From contig JBAMJR010000013.1 in the NCBI GenBank assembly GCA_038501785.1, forward strand, positions 927,501 to 991,500: 64,000 nucleotides of DNA, read 5' to 3'. The notes beneath the pieces were generated by a model that did not search any database, was not told the origin of the DNA, and worked only from the letters and a program-made list of their open reading frames with translations. Each line of letters opens with the position of its first letter. Position 1 is the first letter of the stretch. The translations under genes were made by a program, and so were the position numbers. Positions 43,993 to 57,140 of this stretch are shown here, piece after piece. This DNA comes from Myoxocephalus aenaeus. Taxonomy: Eukaryota > Chordata > Actinopteri > Perciformes > Cottidae.

Positions 43993-44127
43993 GTTATGAA
44001 GTGCTTTGATGAACTGGTTCTCCTGCACATCAAAGACCACCTGCCGGCCAGTCTGGACCCCCATCAGTTCGCATCCCCAGAGTTCAGCATCTCTACTGCC
44101 CTCCACTCAGCCCTCACACGCTGTTGA
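43990..44127 (+). pseudogene. LINE reverse-transcriptase fragment
   Basis: A short open stretch translates to VMKCFDELVLLHIKDHLPAS, then LDPHQFA, then ALHSALT, ending at a stop (TGTTGA). The pattern of a Lys-Cys-Phe-Glu-like start, a Leu-Pro-x-x-Leu-Asp-Pro-x-Gln-Phe-Ala segment, then a Thr-Ala-Leu-His segment is the beginning of the reverse-transcriptase domain in fish non-LTR retrotransposons. The usual Tyr-Arg-x-Asn-Arg-Ser-Thr segment between them is altered or deleted, and nothing recognisable follows. It is a dead 5'- and 3'-truncated fragment; the exact LINE clade is uncertain. Confidence 0.78.
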
Positions 44128-45670
44128 AATAACAAAATCTACCTTAGAAAGGTGTTGGTTGATATCATCTCAGTATTCTCCACAATTACAACCCCTGAAA
44201 CTAGATGGTACGCTCTTTCTCTCGCGAGCACTTTGGGCAAGTGGAGAGAACTCAAATGATATAACACACTACCATCAGGTGGCTAGAAAACATCAGTGGA
44301 CTTCATAGCTGGAGGAAATCAGAAATTTTGCAAGGGTGGTGGACCGAGAACGATCCATTGCTAAACGTCAGGAGAAGCGAGGAACTGATGAGTCAAGATG
44401 GAGAAGTAGTGCAGGAGTAAATAGACGTTGGTGTGTAAAATCAGTGGTAAATTAAAAACCCATCCACTTTTATCTTAGGTTCTCTGGAGGCGGGTCGTGG
44501 GGTCGGAAAGCTTAGCAGAGTATTCCTGACGTCCCTCTCCCGAGCAATGCTTTCCAGCTCGTACTGGGGGACCCCGATGAACTCTCCACACCTGTACTTT
44601 CCACCATACCACACACATATCATCAGGTATTCAATTCAAACTCAACGAAATCCAGTTAGAGAGAAATTCCTCATGCGTCCGGAACATCACAATAATGTCT
44701 AAGTTATGATTTAGTCTCATATATATTGAAGTAGCCAACAGTTGTATCAACGTCTGTATGTAGTTTGACTAGTTTGATCAAACTTCAAATCAAATAAAGA
44801 AAGTTCGATTGAATAATATCGTCAGTTTTCAAATTGAACTGGATGAATTATAAATAATAAATAAATTATCTCGCTTTAAGTAAAATAAGGGATGCATTTA
44901 GGAAAAAAATACATAACAGAAAGCTTTTGAAAAATGTGCATCTCCTAGAATAAAGTACTTTAAATTCAGTTCATTCAGGGTGAAGTGATGCATTCCACGA
45001 AAACCATGATAATATATTCTTGTCATCTTCTAAAAAGATAAATTTGTGTGCGGGGACTTTATCTGCGGTTATTAAAACCACTTATTTCAGGTCTACTTCC
45101 CTCTCTGTAAACATCATTGTCGGTCAGTGAATGAATGTGTTAAAATTCTGATCATATTGGGCTCTTAGATTGTTTATCATCTGTGCCTTCATTTGGGATG
45201 TGAGTGGGTACGCTCGCTCAAAGGATTGGTGCTTTGTCTCGTAGTGGCGCTTCACATCGCCTCTTTTAATAATCTTCACGCTCTCTGAACACATGACATG
45301 CTGGTTTTGAACTGCCTGTGATAAGAAAGCACATTTAAGTCTATCCGTTCTTGGTTAAATGTTCCGGTTAAGTTCTCCACATTTCTCTTTTTGGAGAACG
45401 CCATGTGAAAGAACATCTCTGACTCACGTCCTTCTCCTGTTGGGTCTCTGAGTTGCGACGCTAATCGGAATGCACACATTTGATTGGCTGAGTCGCATCA
45501 CGTGAGATGATGTACAACGCATGTGATTGGTCGGTGTGTTTCCTAGACCGATGGACGAGAGCCGTAAAGGCTGGAAAAGCTGAACCGGTTCAAATAGAAC
45601 CGTTATATCAAAATTCAATAATTCTCAATTATCCATCGGTTGTAGATCCAAGGTCCAGATGTCCAGTTTT

Positions 45671-45706
45671 CTTTTCTTTCTTTCTTTCTTTCTTCTTTCT
45701 TTCTTG
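45671..45706. repeat. (TTTC)n microsatellite
   Basis: About nine CTTT units with one interruption. Confidence 0.9.
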
Positions 45707-46378
45707 CTGCACAATTACAATGAAGGACACAGATAGTTCCCAGACTTAATGAACTGTCAGAGTAAATGATTGGGAAAACATTATTTCAATTGTTTCTCTG
45801 GCTCTTTTCTTTTTTCTGTCTTTGTTTTTTGTCGAGAGTTCTCATTGTGGTGCAGCAGAGAAAAAAAGAAGAACAAATTTCCTCAAGCAGCAAAACTTCT
45901 TTATCACCCTACGACATATTCTGCTCCGTCTTGTTGGTGAAGATTATCTTTCCTTGAAAATCTGGCCTTCAAGATTCCCAGTGTCACAATAATGTCTCAG
46001 AAGCAGGACTGATGAGCTTCATGTTTGGAGAGTTTTCTCTAAATAAAGCACGTCTTTCTAACTTTAAAATGTGGACTCATTCAGAGGGTTAATACATGTA
46101 TATTCAGACAGACAGAATGAGACAAATAATGTGTTTTTTGAACATTAAAGCATGTAAGTTCTTGCAGAAACCCAAAATACAAGTATGAACCTGAACATGA
46201 AAATGATATGTCCGCTTTAGGGCAATTGATTTGTGGGTACAAAGTCCACATGCAAACACAAAAATTAATAATATAAAATGAATTCCTATGCAATGCACAA
46301 ATTATTAAAACAAGGAAATAAGTTATCTGAAAAGCTACAGGTCTCTGCAGAGGCAAACAAAATAACAAAATAGTACTG

Positions 46379-46442
46379 ATTGTAAAGTGCCTCGAGAAAA
46401 ATTGCTGATTTCAGGCTATATAAATAAATTGACTTGACCTAG
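46379..46442 (+). mobile_element. LINE 3' tail fragment
   Basis: gattgtaaagtgcctcgaga and ggctatataaataaattgac followed by ttgacct is a typical fish LINE or LINE-tailed retroposon terminus. Confidence 0.65.
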
Positions 46443-47081
46443 CTTGACATCGCAGCAGCGTAATAAAGTAAAACTTCCTCTTACTTTTGATGAGAGAAAG
46501 AAAGCTTTGACAGAATGTCAACCTCTTAAATGGCCGATCATACTTGAGGAGAAACAGATGGCTTTTAAAGATGCATCTAACTTAAGTAAAGGGACAAACT
46601 GCAGGGCTTATTTTTTTTAGCAGAAAGTGTTATTAGCAAATGATTAGCTTCCAGGGGGTATTTGCTCGGCGATGGATGGTGTGTGTTGGTGCTGAAGCAG
46701 AGGGACAGATGGACCGGCTGCGGATTCAGCCCTATAAACGTGCCTGAAGGGGCAGCAGGCGTACAGCCTTGATGAATAATCGAACACACTTGCCTGGCAA
46801 CAACTTGAGGCGATTGCCTTCTTGGACAGTGTGCGCCTGCATGTGTGTATGACAGAGAGATGTGCGAGTTCGCTTATGCTGCTTGTATTGATCGTCGAGC
46901 TGCTCTGTTATTGGATTACCGGGGATTGCGTGATTGGATAATTCTTCCACGCCCCTAACTTGTGATTGGATTACACAGCATCTGGAAGGCTTGAGGTGAG
47001 ACAGAAAGTGCATATGTGAACGAAAATAAAAAAAAGTTAACAAGCTTACCGACTCAGATGTGCACACGTGTGGTGTTGTCA

Positions 47082-47170
47082 GTAGGGACGCGCCAAGCCA
47101 ATCAATATCAGGGTCAAACCTGTCGGCCTTTAATTGATCCAATATCGGTCCAATCGTTTTGCATTTCAAC
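47082..47170. repeat. dispersed repeat fragment (AGGGACGC type)
   Basis: gtagggacgcgccaagccaa followed by gatccaatatcggtccaat. Related in opposite orientation to 16205-16282. Confidence 0.45.
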
Positions 47171-49796
47171 TCGCTCGCGGTATACCGGTTTGTCTCTAGA
47201 CCTTTTTTTGTGCTTGAGTCGTCGTAGCTACCCTAAATGAATTCCAACACTTGTGTTTATTGTATGTATTTGTTCAGCAAAGTCTGCAAAAAAAAAAAAA
47301 ACACTTTTAAAAGATATTTTGATCATAACTATGAACATCCAGTACGATATGAGCAAGATTTCACAAAAATGCCTCCTTGAGCGGTCACCGAGTTTTTCAA
47401 ACTGTATTATGGTGCCCTAACAACAGCCCACATACTAATAAGACACCTTTTTGGAAAGAGTAGGACCTAAAGAATCGGAATCTGCAAGAACAATTATAGT
47501 AGAACACAGCATTTGGGTGTTCAAAGGAGTTTCAGTCAAAAAACGGTGTCGTTCGGTTCAAAAATGGAGTTTACGTAAATACTTAAACTTAACGGTTACT
47601 TTAATTATGTTTCACACCAGATGTATCTTCTCACAAGCGTTGCGGTATTGTAGCAATTTTAATGAAGTTAAACAACGATGTGGTTCCGGAGATAATATGT
47701 TGTTGTTTTTTGTCTGATAATAGGCGCAGGGGGATTTCCACGCACTGTTTTTAAAGGGTTAAAACTCTGCATTTCGTGAAGTGAGCGGCCCACGCGAGTG
47801 AATATGAGCGCGAACGATGTGACAGCGCGTGTCAAGGAGCGTCTCGGGTCCCCCGACCTCTCTGAGCACCCGTGGTGCGAACGCTGCGGAGCTGGAGGTG
47901 CATTAGATGCACAGTTGGTGTCGTAATCTCAGTGGGATCAGCAGTACTGGCAACCAATTCCCTTTGCAGCGAGTGCTTATGTGAAGATACCGACGTCTTA
48001 ATGAAGAGAAAGCCTCTACATCTCTATCTATAAATTCTTCTAAAAAGAAGAAGAAAAAAAATGCCCTTTGTATTCTCAGAGATATAAATTCCTACCCATC
48101 AAACGTTGTGTGTGTAGTAGCAAAAATCCACACTCTCACAATGTTGAGTGTTTTTTTGATGTGTGCGGGGAACAAGACCGGAGATAGACATCCTGTCAAG
48201 ACAGACAAAGATGGATTGACAGCAAGAGAAAGAGGCGGAGAAGACACATACGGATAAGAGCAGAGACAAACTAGTGAACAATAAATGACGCCACACGGGA
48301 CGGAAAGCTGAGCGATATAAACTGCTCCCTTGCCCTCCTGTTTTTATCAGTGTTGGCTAGCTCATTAAGCTAAAGTTAGCTCCATGGAATCAGTTGAAAC
48401 TGATGGTTTGTTTTTTAGATGAGACAATAACGAGGCGGCACCGCCGTCATCAAACGTACAAATAAAAGGAGACAAAATATGATAGGCTGTGTTTTTTTAC
48501 TTTTCAATGCAGCAGCTGTATTCTGTGCTGCACACTCAGGACTAGACTGGCAGGAATCAATGAGCACAGTCGATATAGTATTCAAGGTACCTTATTGACT
48601 TACGCTTAAGTTAACAATGACAACAAAAGGGCTTGGGAGAAAGAAACCGACTGAAATGTTCAATACAATCTGATGACGGGGAAAAAAAAGACTGAAACGT
48701 CGTCAGTTTTCATCAACTAAAGCTAGAAAAAGATGGTTTTCGTTGACTAAAGCCTGACGCACCCAAAACCCAAGACCTCTCTGACAAATTAAGAGATTTG
48801 CAAACCAAATCAAAGTGCAAGCATAACATTTAATTCCTCCCAACTGCACAGCTGCAACATGTGCACCTGTAACTCATTAAGCTTCTTCTGTGACTGCTCA
48901 AGACGCTCGCGCGTCTCTCTTCGGTCTTTGTATATCAACACGACGGCTGCACCGCTATGTAAATGGAGTGTTTTTCAAATTTGACTGGAGAGGCACTCCG
49001 TTAAACCGCACTTTAATTAAACGCTGATTTGATGTCGATAAGGGAGCTGCTCAATCTCTCCGGCGCCGCGTTTCTGACGATGACCTCTGACCGCTCTGCG
49101 GACGACGTGTCTCTGGATCGTGACTCGCGGTCCACAGTATACGACTGAGACATTGAGGCCGGCCTCAGATCAAGTGGATCAGCACGTCCCCCGTTGACCC
49201 GCCATCGCACATCAAACAGGCGGTCCGGTGCAGCTCTCGACCAGCAGCAGTGGCGAGCCGGAGCTCTCGTACCACGTACAATAAACACAGACACACACTC
49301 TCTTGTATTCTCTTCCTTTGACCCTCCCGCCCATCCCTCCTCTGCTCTCGCCATAGTTTCTTCTCTCTCTTTTTTGGTGCTAATCTGCAGCGAGCTACAG
49401 GAGAGCCGTCTCACTCGTACCACTCATCAGGATTGACTGGAACATGATACGGAGGTGTGAAAAGGCTCCGTTTCCCGAAATCAACCCGGGAGCGGATTAG
49501 GGCTTTCGCTACTGACCGGTTCAACAAGTGCTCGTGTGCTAAGTATTATATTGCTCCCTTCACGCAGACCGTGAGATAGAAGGAAGTATCTCTGTGCAGA
49601 ATCACATTTACATAGAAAAAACATGCGTTTCTTTGTTTTATATTTCATACAAGTCTTTGGTGAGTTTTCTTAGACGTGTGTGTTTGGAGGATTGGAGCTG
49701 GATGCTAGTTGCAGGCTGTCTGGTAATCATAGTTCCCTTCAAAGGCACTTTGAAAGGACCCTGGGCAGCTGCTTTGAAAGGTGGAAATGGTGGGGG

Positions 49797-49797
<1 letters not shown>

Positions 49798-49845
<48 letters not shown>
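49798..49845. repeat. (TG)24 microsatellite
   Basis: Uninterrupted TG run. Confidence 0.96.
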
Positions 49846-49846
<1 letters not shown>

Positions 49847-50639
49847 TGCCCTTTAGGGGCTGGATTACTGTATAACTCCACCTTTGTTTACCGCTGTGGC
49901 AGATTAGGAAGACATCACGATGAGCATTGTGTCTGTAAATAGTCGGAGGGTTTATGCCGGGTTGCTGCCACTTTGGGTGGCGAACGAGCAGCTGCGTCTC
50001 GATGGCGCCTGATTCAACAGATTTGAGGAGCAGCAGAGAGAATATCAGCCCCCGTGTGGGATCAATGCAGGATTAAAAACACACGGGACTCCTGGTTTTG
50101 TGTTTATAGAACCGAGGGAGTGCATGCAGCGTATAGAGACAGTGTAAAATGAGGAAGCACAAAAGTATAAATGATGGCAGAGGAGGCATGGAAATATGAG
50201 AGTCAAGGGAGAGAGATGGAGTGCGGAAAAATAATTGAAAAACAAAGTGGGGCTGCTCTCGTCCAGAGAGACACAAATCACTTCTCTTCTGGCGCCATGC
50301 TTTCTGTTTTTCCACTGGAACTCTCCTCTGCACTGCCACAGGACCTCTTCCTCCACTCTGTCATGCTTACAGATAAAAGGAAACATAAGTTTAGGATGGA
50401 GAAACCTGGCTGTGGCACTGAGGGTCCTTGAGGCTTCTGAGGGAGACACTTTTGTGTGTGTTGTTCAATACCACGGTGTCAGACACGAGCACTGCCTTTC
50501 ATGACAATGAAGAATAATCTGCTTCATAATGTATGTACTGGTGAATGGCAGTTGAGTGGTGAGAGTGGTTAATAATGAAATGAGGGGAAAGTAACTCTAT
50601 AATGTTTTTTGTTTTTTTGCTGCTGCACATAACAGATTG

Positions 50640-50643
<4 letters not shown>

Positions 50644-50703
<60 letters not shown>
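50644..50703. repeat. (AT)29 microsatellite
   Basis: About 58 bases of pure AT dinucleotide, able to form a cruciform. Confidence 0.96.
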
Positions 50704-50706
<3 letters not shown>

Positions 50707-51977
50707 GACATCTCTCCTGATGCCTGCCTGCTCTTTACACTCACACATAAGTTATGCATGAACAATCATATAGGACACACTGTCTAATGTACACACTGCT
50801 GTGAATGACTGATTGTCAGTCTGTTACATGCAGCATGTTATAAAATTCCATTTCATTTTTTTAAGCCCGAACAAAAAATCTTTTTTCCCCAACCTGCCCG
50901 GGGGCCTTTGCAGACCTAAGAATACTGATTACATCCATTCCAACGCTCCATGCCTACTACACATGCAGCAGTCATCTATGCTGCTCTACAGGTGAGAAGA
51001 TCAGTGCCTCCACCGCCAATCAATTCTTTTCTGCTGTCAGGGCTGATGAACATGAAGTGCTGGAACTAGTTGACTTTGCAAAGTAAACCAGTAAAACCCA
51101 CAATGTTGACTCTTTAAATGAGAAAATCTACCAAACTTAAAATCCTTTTGAAATATAGAGTACAATGTTCATGCACAAACATTATATCGGCATCATCGGT
51201 ATGAGCTTCAAAGTGAATGGTGGAGCTGTTATTGTTCCACTGGTATACTTTCATCTGACTGATAGATGATCTAATTGGGAGAAATAATCTGTTTTTACAC
51301 ACAACCTTCTCCAACACGTGCACTGTCCACAACCATTAAAGTGTACACACTGTTCACTCGCAGCTTTTAACTTTCCATGTTTCTCCAAACTAATCACTGA
51401 AGAGGAAAAAAAAAATCAATATCTAAGTAAATATGTATTTGATGCTTCACATGAAACGTTTTTCAGCAGCTCAGAAAACATACTCACTTTATTCCTGGCA
51501 GACTTTTAGTGTGAAAGATCTGAATCTAACCCTTCTCAATGTTTATTGTGGTTTAATTCAAGATTTTAAGGTGTTTCAAAATCTTCCAAAAAAAAAGAGA
51601 TTTTGTTGGATGAAAAGGGTATAAAATGATGGAGTGTGAGTGATAAAAGTAGCTGTAAATCAGTCCATCATCTGCTCTACTGCAGGTTCACCCAGCCATG
51701 TGATGGGGGTCTGCAGATCAACCCTTTGCATCTGTTGGCGTGTGAGAGTGCATATGGGAGGATGTGAGGGTGGTGTGTTGTCCAGGGACAGATGCAGTGG
51801 CTGACACCCAGCAGAACTCTTTGACCTCAAGCTGAACCCATCCTCAAGCTCATGGTTCACGTCTCTGGTTAACACTGGCTATCTGTGTGATTGTGTGATT
51901 TTGTGTGTGTGTAGAAAATCCTGTGTTCCCATGGCATATGCTAATGCTTCGGGTTAGACTAATTATCTACTTTAAAA

Positions 51978-52180
51978 GGTACTAAATGCAAGATTGGTAG
52001 CATTTTTATTGCCGCTGAACGGCTCTCAACATGGCGACGGTTGAGCCGGCGGCTAGAAGCTAATGGCTAACACTTCAGACAGAGCTAACGGGACGGCCTA
52101 ATCAGCTGTAACTGCACTGAATAAACATCCGTCATTTAACTTTAAACACCACTTCACAGGGATCAGTGGTTATGGGGAAA
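51978..52180 (+). repeat. probable dispersed repeat fragment
   Basis: gcaagattggtagcattttt, ctctcaacatggcgacggtt and ctagaagctaatggctaaca have the composition of a fish interspersed repeat. No boundaries or second copy in the window. Confidence 0.4.
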
Positions 52181-52572
52181 GTATATATATAAATATAAGA
52201 TATGTATATTGCAGGTGCTTCTTCTTCAGATGCTCATGGCCTCCTATGAATCATTTCGAAGAGCATCTCAGGTTACATTGCTTCTGCAAACCCTCTGCAG
52301 CTCAAGACGGTTCATAAAACGATTGATTTGAAATCCTATTTGCTCTCAAATTATTTTGGATGACAAGGGCCGTGCTTCTTCACATACATATATTGTACAT
52401 ATTGTCTACACAGATACACACACACACCTACACGAGGACAACACATTGTCCAATCAGCCTCCGTCGCATCATCCTCCTCCTCCAGTGGGAGTGTGTGATG
52501 GGACCAATATAGAAAACTAAATATGTCGCTGTCACAGCCGTCTCCCTCTAGCAGAATGTGTGAGAATGTGGA

Positions 52573-52591
52573 TGTGTGTGTGTGTGTGCGC

Positions 52592-52641
<50 letters not shown>
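52573..52641. repeat. (TG)n microsatellite with CG interruptions
   Basis: About 34 units, including a TGCGCGTGCG block that could favour Z-DNA. Confidence 0.95.
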
Positions 52642-52643
<2 letters not shown>

Positions 52644-53467
52644 CTAATCAGGCTGCTTAAAAACCAGTTCCCTAAACCAGTGTTTTGGTTGGTTCATGGT
52701 TGAGGGGCAGATGTATTCGGGGATCCAAACAGATACTTTCTGGTTTAAATGCAAAAAAAAAAGTGTAGAAAAATCCTTCTTCACGCCTCCATACAAGTAC
52801 TCTAAATCTGTTTCAGCCTCCATTTTAATTCAGCTTTATTCTACATATTTTTGTTTGTATTTTGTTTGTATTTTTTATTTACATTGTCTGTGATTTTTGT
52901 ACTTACTTTTATCTTTAATTTAATTATCTCTTACTCTGTCCATCATATTATGTTGATGCAAAATCTGTTTTTATCACAGCATGGAACATATAGAATCTCT
53001 TGAATATCACTTTATAAAGTTAAAATGACTGATCCTGGTTGGAGTAACACCTCAGTTGTCACAAAAAAAAGGGGTTTTGTTTGATAAAAATCATTTAATA
53101 CAAGCTCTGCAATATATTCAGGCAATGGCCTTATTGATGACATTTAGTTCCACGCTTGCAGAGAAACATGTGCACGTAATCACATGTAGTCACTTAGTCA
53201 TTTTCAGGCTCCACAAAGCCAGCTGTCACATTTCTGTGGTGCGATACGTTTGAAACGTAGAGCGAGAGACGCCGTTATCTCACGACGCAGAATGTAAACA
53301 AGCATGTACAATACGTGCCCGATTGCCGCTGATAAGAAATGCATCGGCCTCGACGCACAATCAAACTTGATGTGTGTGTTTGTTCTTCAAAAGTAATGAA
53401 AGGCTCTGCAGCTGGAAGGCTGCGCAAAGAAATGTGAAACGAACCACCTCTGTGACAGTTGACAACT

Positions 53468-53484
53468 GTGTGTGTGTGCGTGCG

Positions 53485-53527
<43 letters not shown>
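53468..53527. repeat. (TG)n microsatellite
   Basis: About 30 units with three CG interruptions. Confidence 0.95.
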
Positions 53528-53528
<1 letters not shown>

Positions 53529-53682
53529 TATTCTCTCCGAGCAGCTCTGTGTCCCAAAGATACCGGGCAATGTTGCCAGGCGACAGGTACCAATTGTGTT
53601 GCGTTTCCGTGGAGACAGAGGGGAGGGTGGGGCTTTGATGAGAAGAACACAGTGTTTCTGACTCCCTCACATGTTTTCTCAT

Positions 53683-53683
<1 letters not shown>

Positions 53684-53715
<32 letters not shown>
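53684..53715. repeat. (CA)16 microsatellite
   Basis: Uninterrupted CA run, inverted relative to the TG tract at 53468. Confidence 0.95.
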
Positions 53716-53722
<7 letters not shown>

Positions 53723-53802
53723 ACTACATGGAGCCCAATATCCCCACTAACATTGTAACGCCTGCTCACATAACTGATAACAGCTGACATGGATGATAGG
53801 GA

Positions 53803-53803
<1 letters not shown>

Positions 53804-53898
<95 letters not shown>
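53804..53898. repeat. (CA)47 microsatellite
   Basis: Uninterrupted CA run of about 95 bases. Confidence 0.97.
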
Positions 53899-53899
<1 letters not shown>

Positions 53900-54774
53900 C
53901 CACTAACAAAACATATTCTGTGGCTCAAAGAACTCAAACCAAAAAGGTCTCGGCCCTCGAGATGAACTCCTCAGAGAGCACGAGTGCCGCGTGGCAGTGA
54001 CCTGTGATGGAGCGCTTCTCCTTTTAACAGCTAATATGAATCAATAACAGGCTGGAAAAAAATAGAGATAGTCCTCTTCAGACAATCAGACCACTTCTGC
54101 ATTCAACTCTGCTCTTTAATTTCTCCCATTGCAGCGCTTTAGTTTACGCATCGTCAGTCTCTTTGTAGATGAAGACATGCAATCGCATCGCGGCTTCACG
54201 TGTATTTCCCTGTAAAGATGCAAGAAGATGTTCTTTAACTTTGCTACTATAGATGAATACTTTATTACGACATTTCCTACCGCTGTAGTTTTAATTAGCA
54301 GCGGTCAACTGGCGTAACACAGAGGAGCCTTTATGCAGGAAACTCCATGTAATCGTCGCTGACAGGGATCATTCAAAAAGTGTAAAAAGAAACTATTATT
54401 ATTGCGTTAGTGGACCAGCTTTTAATCTTGCAGCGAGTAATGAGCAGTCAGGAGCTGTTAGATGAAGAGCTGCCGGCAACAGGCTGCACACATCCGACTC
54501 CCGTTGAGTGGAAAAACTACTGGTGCAGCATGAAATAAGATCGCTCTTGCATGTTACAATGGAAAAAGGGCTGATTATTGACTGACTTCTTTATTAAAAC
54601 TATGTGAGGAGAACCTGAAACGAATCACCACTAATGACAACTCATTTATTGAATAATCTTCCTATTCATTTTCTGCCTAGTTGATTAATAATTTTATCCA
54701 TGAACTGGCAGGAAAACTGATTGAAAATGATATAAAACCGAGATGATATTTGGCGTTTAGAATACGGAACGACT

Positions 54775-55135
54775 TAAAGGGACAGTGTGCAGGATTGGTG
54801 CAGAACCAGCTGAACGCCCCTCCGCTCCTTCATCCCTTCACAAGACTGCGGTAACGTGATGTTCGCCTGACTCGGAGAGGCCATCCATACCGTAATATCA
54901 CTCCTTCAGGAGCAACGGAGACGTGTCGGAGAACTACGGTGGCCTTCGGGTGTCACATAGAAACCTGAAAGCCCGTGTTTGATTTGTCCGTTCTGGGCTA
55001 CCGTAGAAACATGGACAACATGGCGGACTCTGCACAACGCTTCTTTCTCAGAGGGTAATTGTACACTAATGAAAACATAGTTATGAATATTATATTCCAT
55101 TTCTTCTAACAGAGCCTCCGGAAAAACTGTTTCAG
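54775..55135 (+). mobile_element. MITE-like fish repeat, right end lost
   Basis: Begins taaagggacagtgtgcagga. Inside are ggagaactacggtggccttc, gtccgttctgggctaccgta and actaatgaaaacatagttat. The matching right end (ctacacactggccctttaa) is present at 28182-28201 near another copy of the internal phrase, but not here. Interpreted as a truncated non-autonomous DNA transposon. Confidence 0.65.
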
Positions 55136-55371
55136 CACCAGTTTGCTCCTCTGCTGTATATCTGTGGCGCATTAAACCCCATCCGCCGTTACCACGGTAA
55201 CCACAGGGGTTTGCCAAATCTTAAGGATCGTAACGAGAAGGAAGCGAAAATTATTTTTGTATTGATTCATTCATTACTTTAATCTAATCATGGCAGTAAA
55301 CGGTAATACACACAGACAGAAGACCAATGCTCGCGATGATCACCTTTAATTTGAAGCTCTGCTTATTGTGA

Positions 55372-55481
<110 letters not shown>

Positions 55482-55839
55482 TAGCAGAGGAGGAGTCTAA
55501 TGTGGAATATTTAATTGCACTGTGACTGTCAAATTGTGTTTTCTTTTGTTTTGGTATTCATTACAGCGAGCAAATTGTCTTGGCTATTTAAATCAAGAGG
55601 AAGTAATCATAATAATATTAACTGTGACTTTTTCTTTAATCATAGAATTAGAGCACACGACATTGTACAAACCCAGTCCCGCGGAGAGCGAACAGTGCAG
55701 GGATTAGGGGGATTTGTCACAGGTCTTGTAGTTTGTTTTACAGTAATGTCTGCAGCTTGTTGACGACAAACAACTAATGCTGAAGGAACACATCGGGTCT
55801 CACACATTCACAACGTATATCTGCTTTTGTGTTTAACTA

Positions 55840-56120
55840 CCGTAAAAGTCGGGTTACAAGCCGCTCCTACCTCCGGTCAGTGTCCCCGCTGTAGCAAGCT
55901 AGGAGCAGCTGCTGCTAGCTAGCGCTGCTGCTAGATAGCGCTGCTGCTGCTACTGCCCGCGTCCCCTCTGCCCAAGTCGGGTGTCGAGCCTGGTCCCGCT
56001 ACCTTCGGTGGTTTTCGGGGAGCTAGCGGAAGTTAGCGGGGAAGTAACGGAGCGCTAGCAGGAGCCCCAGCTGGCTACACTGACCGAAGGTAGTAGCGGC
56101 TCGTAACCCGACTTTTACGG
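55840..56120 (+). mobile_element. MITE-like element, copy C (281 bp)
   Basis: Left end ccgtaaaagtcgggttacaa, right end tcgtaacccgacttttacgg, TA on both sides. The interior is a shorter version of copy B (gcgtcccctctgcccaagtc, then ttttcggggagctagcggaa). The ends are nearly perfect, suggesting it is not very old. Confidence 0.9.
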
Positions 56121-56154
56121 TACCTCCATTCTTTCCAACAAGGACATACATTTA

Positions 56155-56359
56155 GGGCGGCTGTAGCTCAGGGGGATGAGTGGTCGTCCCGCAACCACAA
56201 GGTAGCCGGCTCAATCCCCAGTCCCCCCATAGCTCACATGTCGAAGTGTCTCTGAACCCCCAACTGCTCCATGGGCGCCCCACAGGGCTGCCCACTGCCC
56301 CCCATCCAGGGATGGGTCAAATGCAGAGAAGAATTTCCCCAAGGGGATTAATAAAGTGC
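56155..56359 (+). mobile_element. tRNA-derived SINE
   Basis: The head gggcggctgtagctcagggg has a polymerase III box A-like tagctcaggggg, with a box B-like ggctcaatcccc near 56208. A non-tRNA body follows (ttccccaaggggattaataa, then agtgca), typical of fish SINEs with a LINE-type tail. It starts 34 bp after MITE copy C. No clear target duplication seen. Confidence 0.8.
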
Positions 56360-56999
56360 ATGTTTCTTCCTTTTAATACGACTCCACAAAACTCGTTTTG
56401 AAAATAGTTTTCTCCTTCACAACCACATACAAGGAAGCTGGGCTCCTGATACAGATCTGACCTTCACTACGATGTTGTTTAGCTGAAGATTACAAGGTTT
56501 ACTGGCTTTATGTGCATCTATGAGTGGACATAAACAGGTGTGCCGATATCTGAACTAATGTGCAATGCATTTTAAACGTTGGCTTTATATGTTGCAAAAC
56601 AAAAGCTAAACACTGGTCCGTCATTTTCCAGCACTTCTAACCGATGTTCGAGTGTGTCACATAACTTTCATACTTGAAGTTACTACGAGGAATTTTCATT
56701 TTCTGTTGATTTTGGCGGCCCCCTGTGGACAAAGGGGGTACTGTTCCCAAGCAGCCCTTTAGGAAACCTCTCATTTTTACTGCAGCAGGACGGTCCCTGC
56801 CGGAGGCCTCGCTGGAGTCTGAGCTGAAGGAAGAAATCCAGCCTGAAGGCATTGATAACAAACATTAAGATTAACTATGAAGAAATCTTCTTGCTGATGG
56901 TCTTGTTTACTTATGTGGGTCAAATAGAGGCATCAGTATACACATTTAAACTGTTTCATAACCGGTTAAAAGTTCCTCACTCTCACCCTTTTAGCCCAA

Positions 57000-57140
57000 A
57001 CCACAATATTTTCCTAAACCTAACCAAGTCGCACAGATCGCTTGTTGCTGGACATTCATAGGAAAACAAAAAAAATATGAAATAGCTTTTCTTGAGATGT
57101 GATACGAACCTTTGCATGAGGACACGCTGCTTTAGTGTCA
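57000..57140 (+). repeat. dispersed sequence related to the 30.7-kb region
   Basis: ttttcctaaacctaaccaag, tgttgctggacattcatagg and gcatgaggacacgctgc resemble, in order, ttgcctaaacttaaccgag, tgttgctggacttttcggag and gtatgaggatgcgttg at 30670-30845. Confidence 0.6.

Noticed and set aside
49013..49423. 136-codon minus-strand frame in a GC-richer stretch
   Set aside because: No domain, no matching splice sites identified, and composition rich in Arg/Ser as expected from chance in GC-rich DNA.
53275..53937. 220-codon minus-strand frame
   Set aside because: Dominated by CA/TG-encoded Cys-Val and His-Thr repeats.
56155..56225. Functional tRNA gene
   Set aside because: Box A and B-like motifs are present, but the cloverleaf is poor and the sequence continues into a SINE body with an AATAAAG tail.
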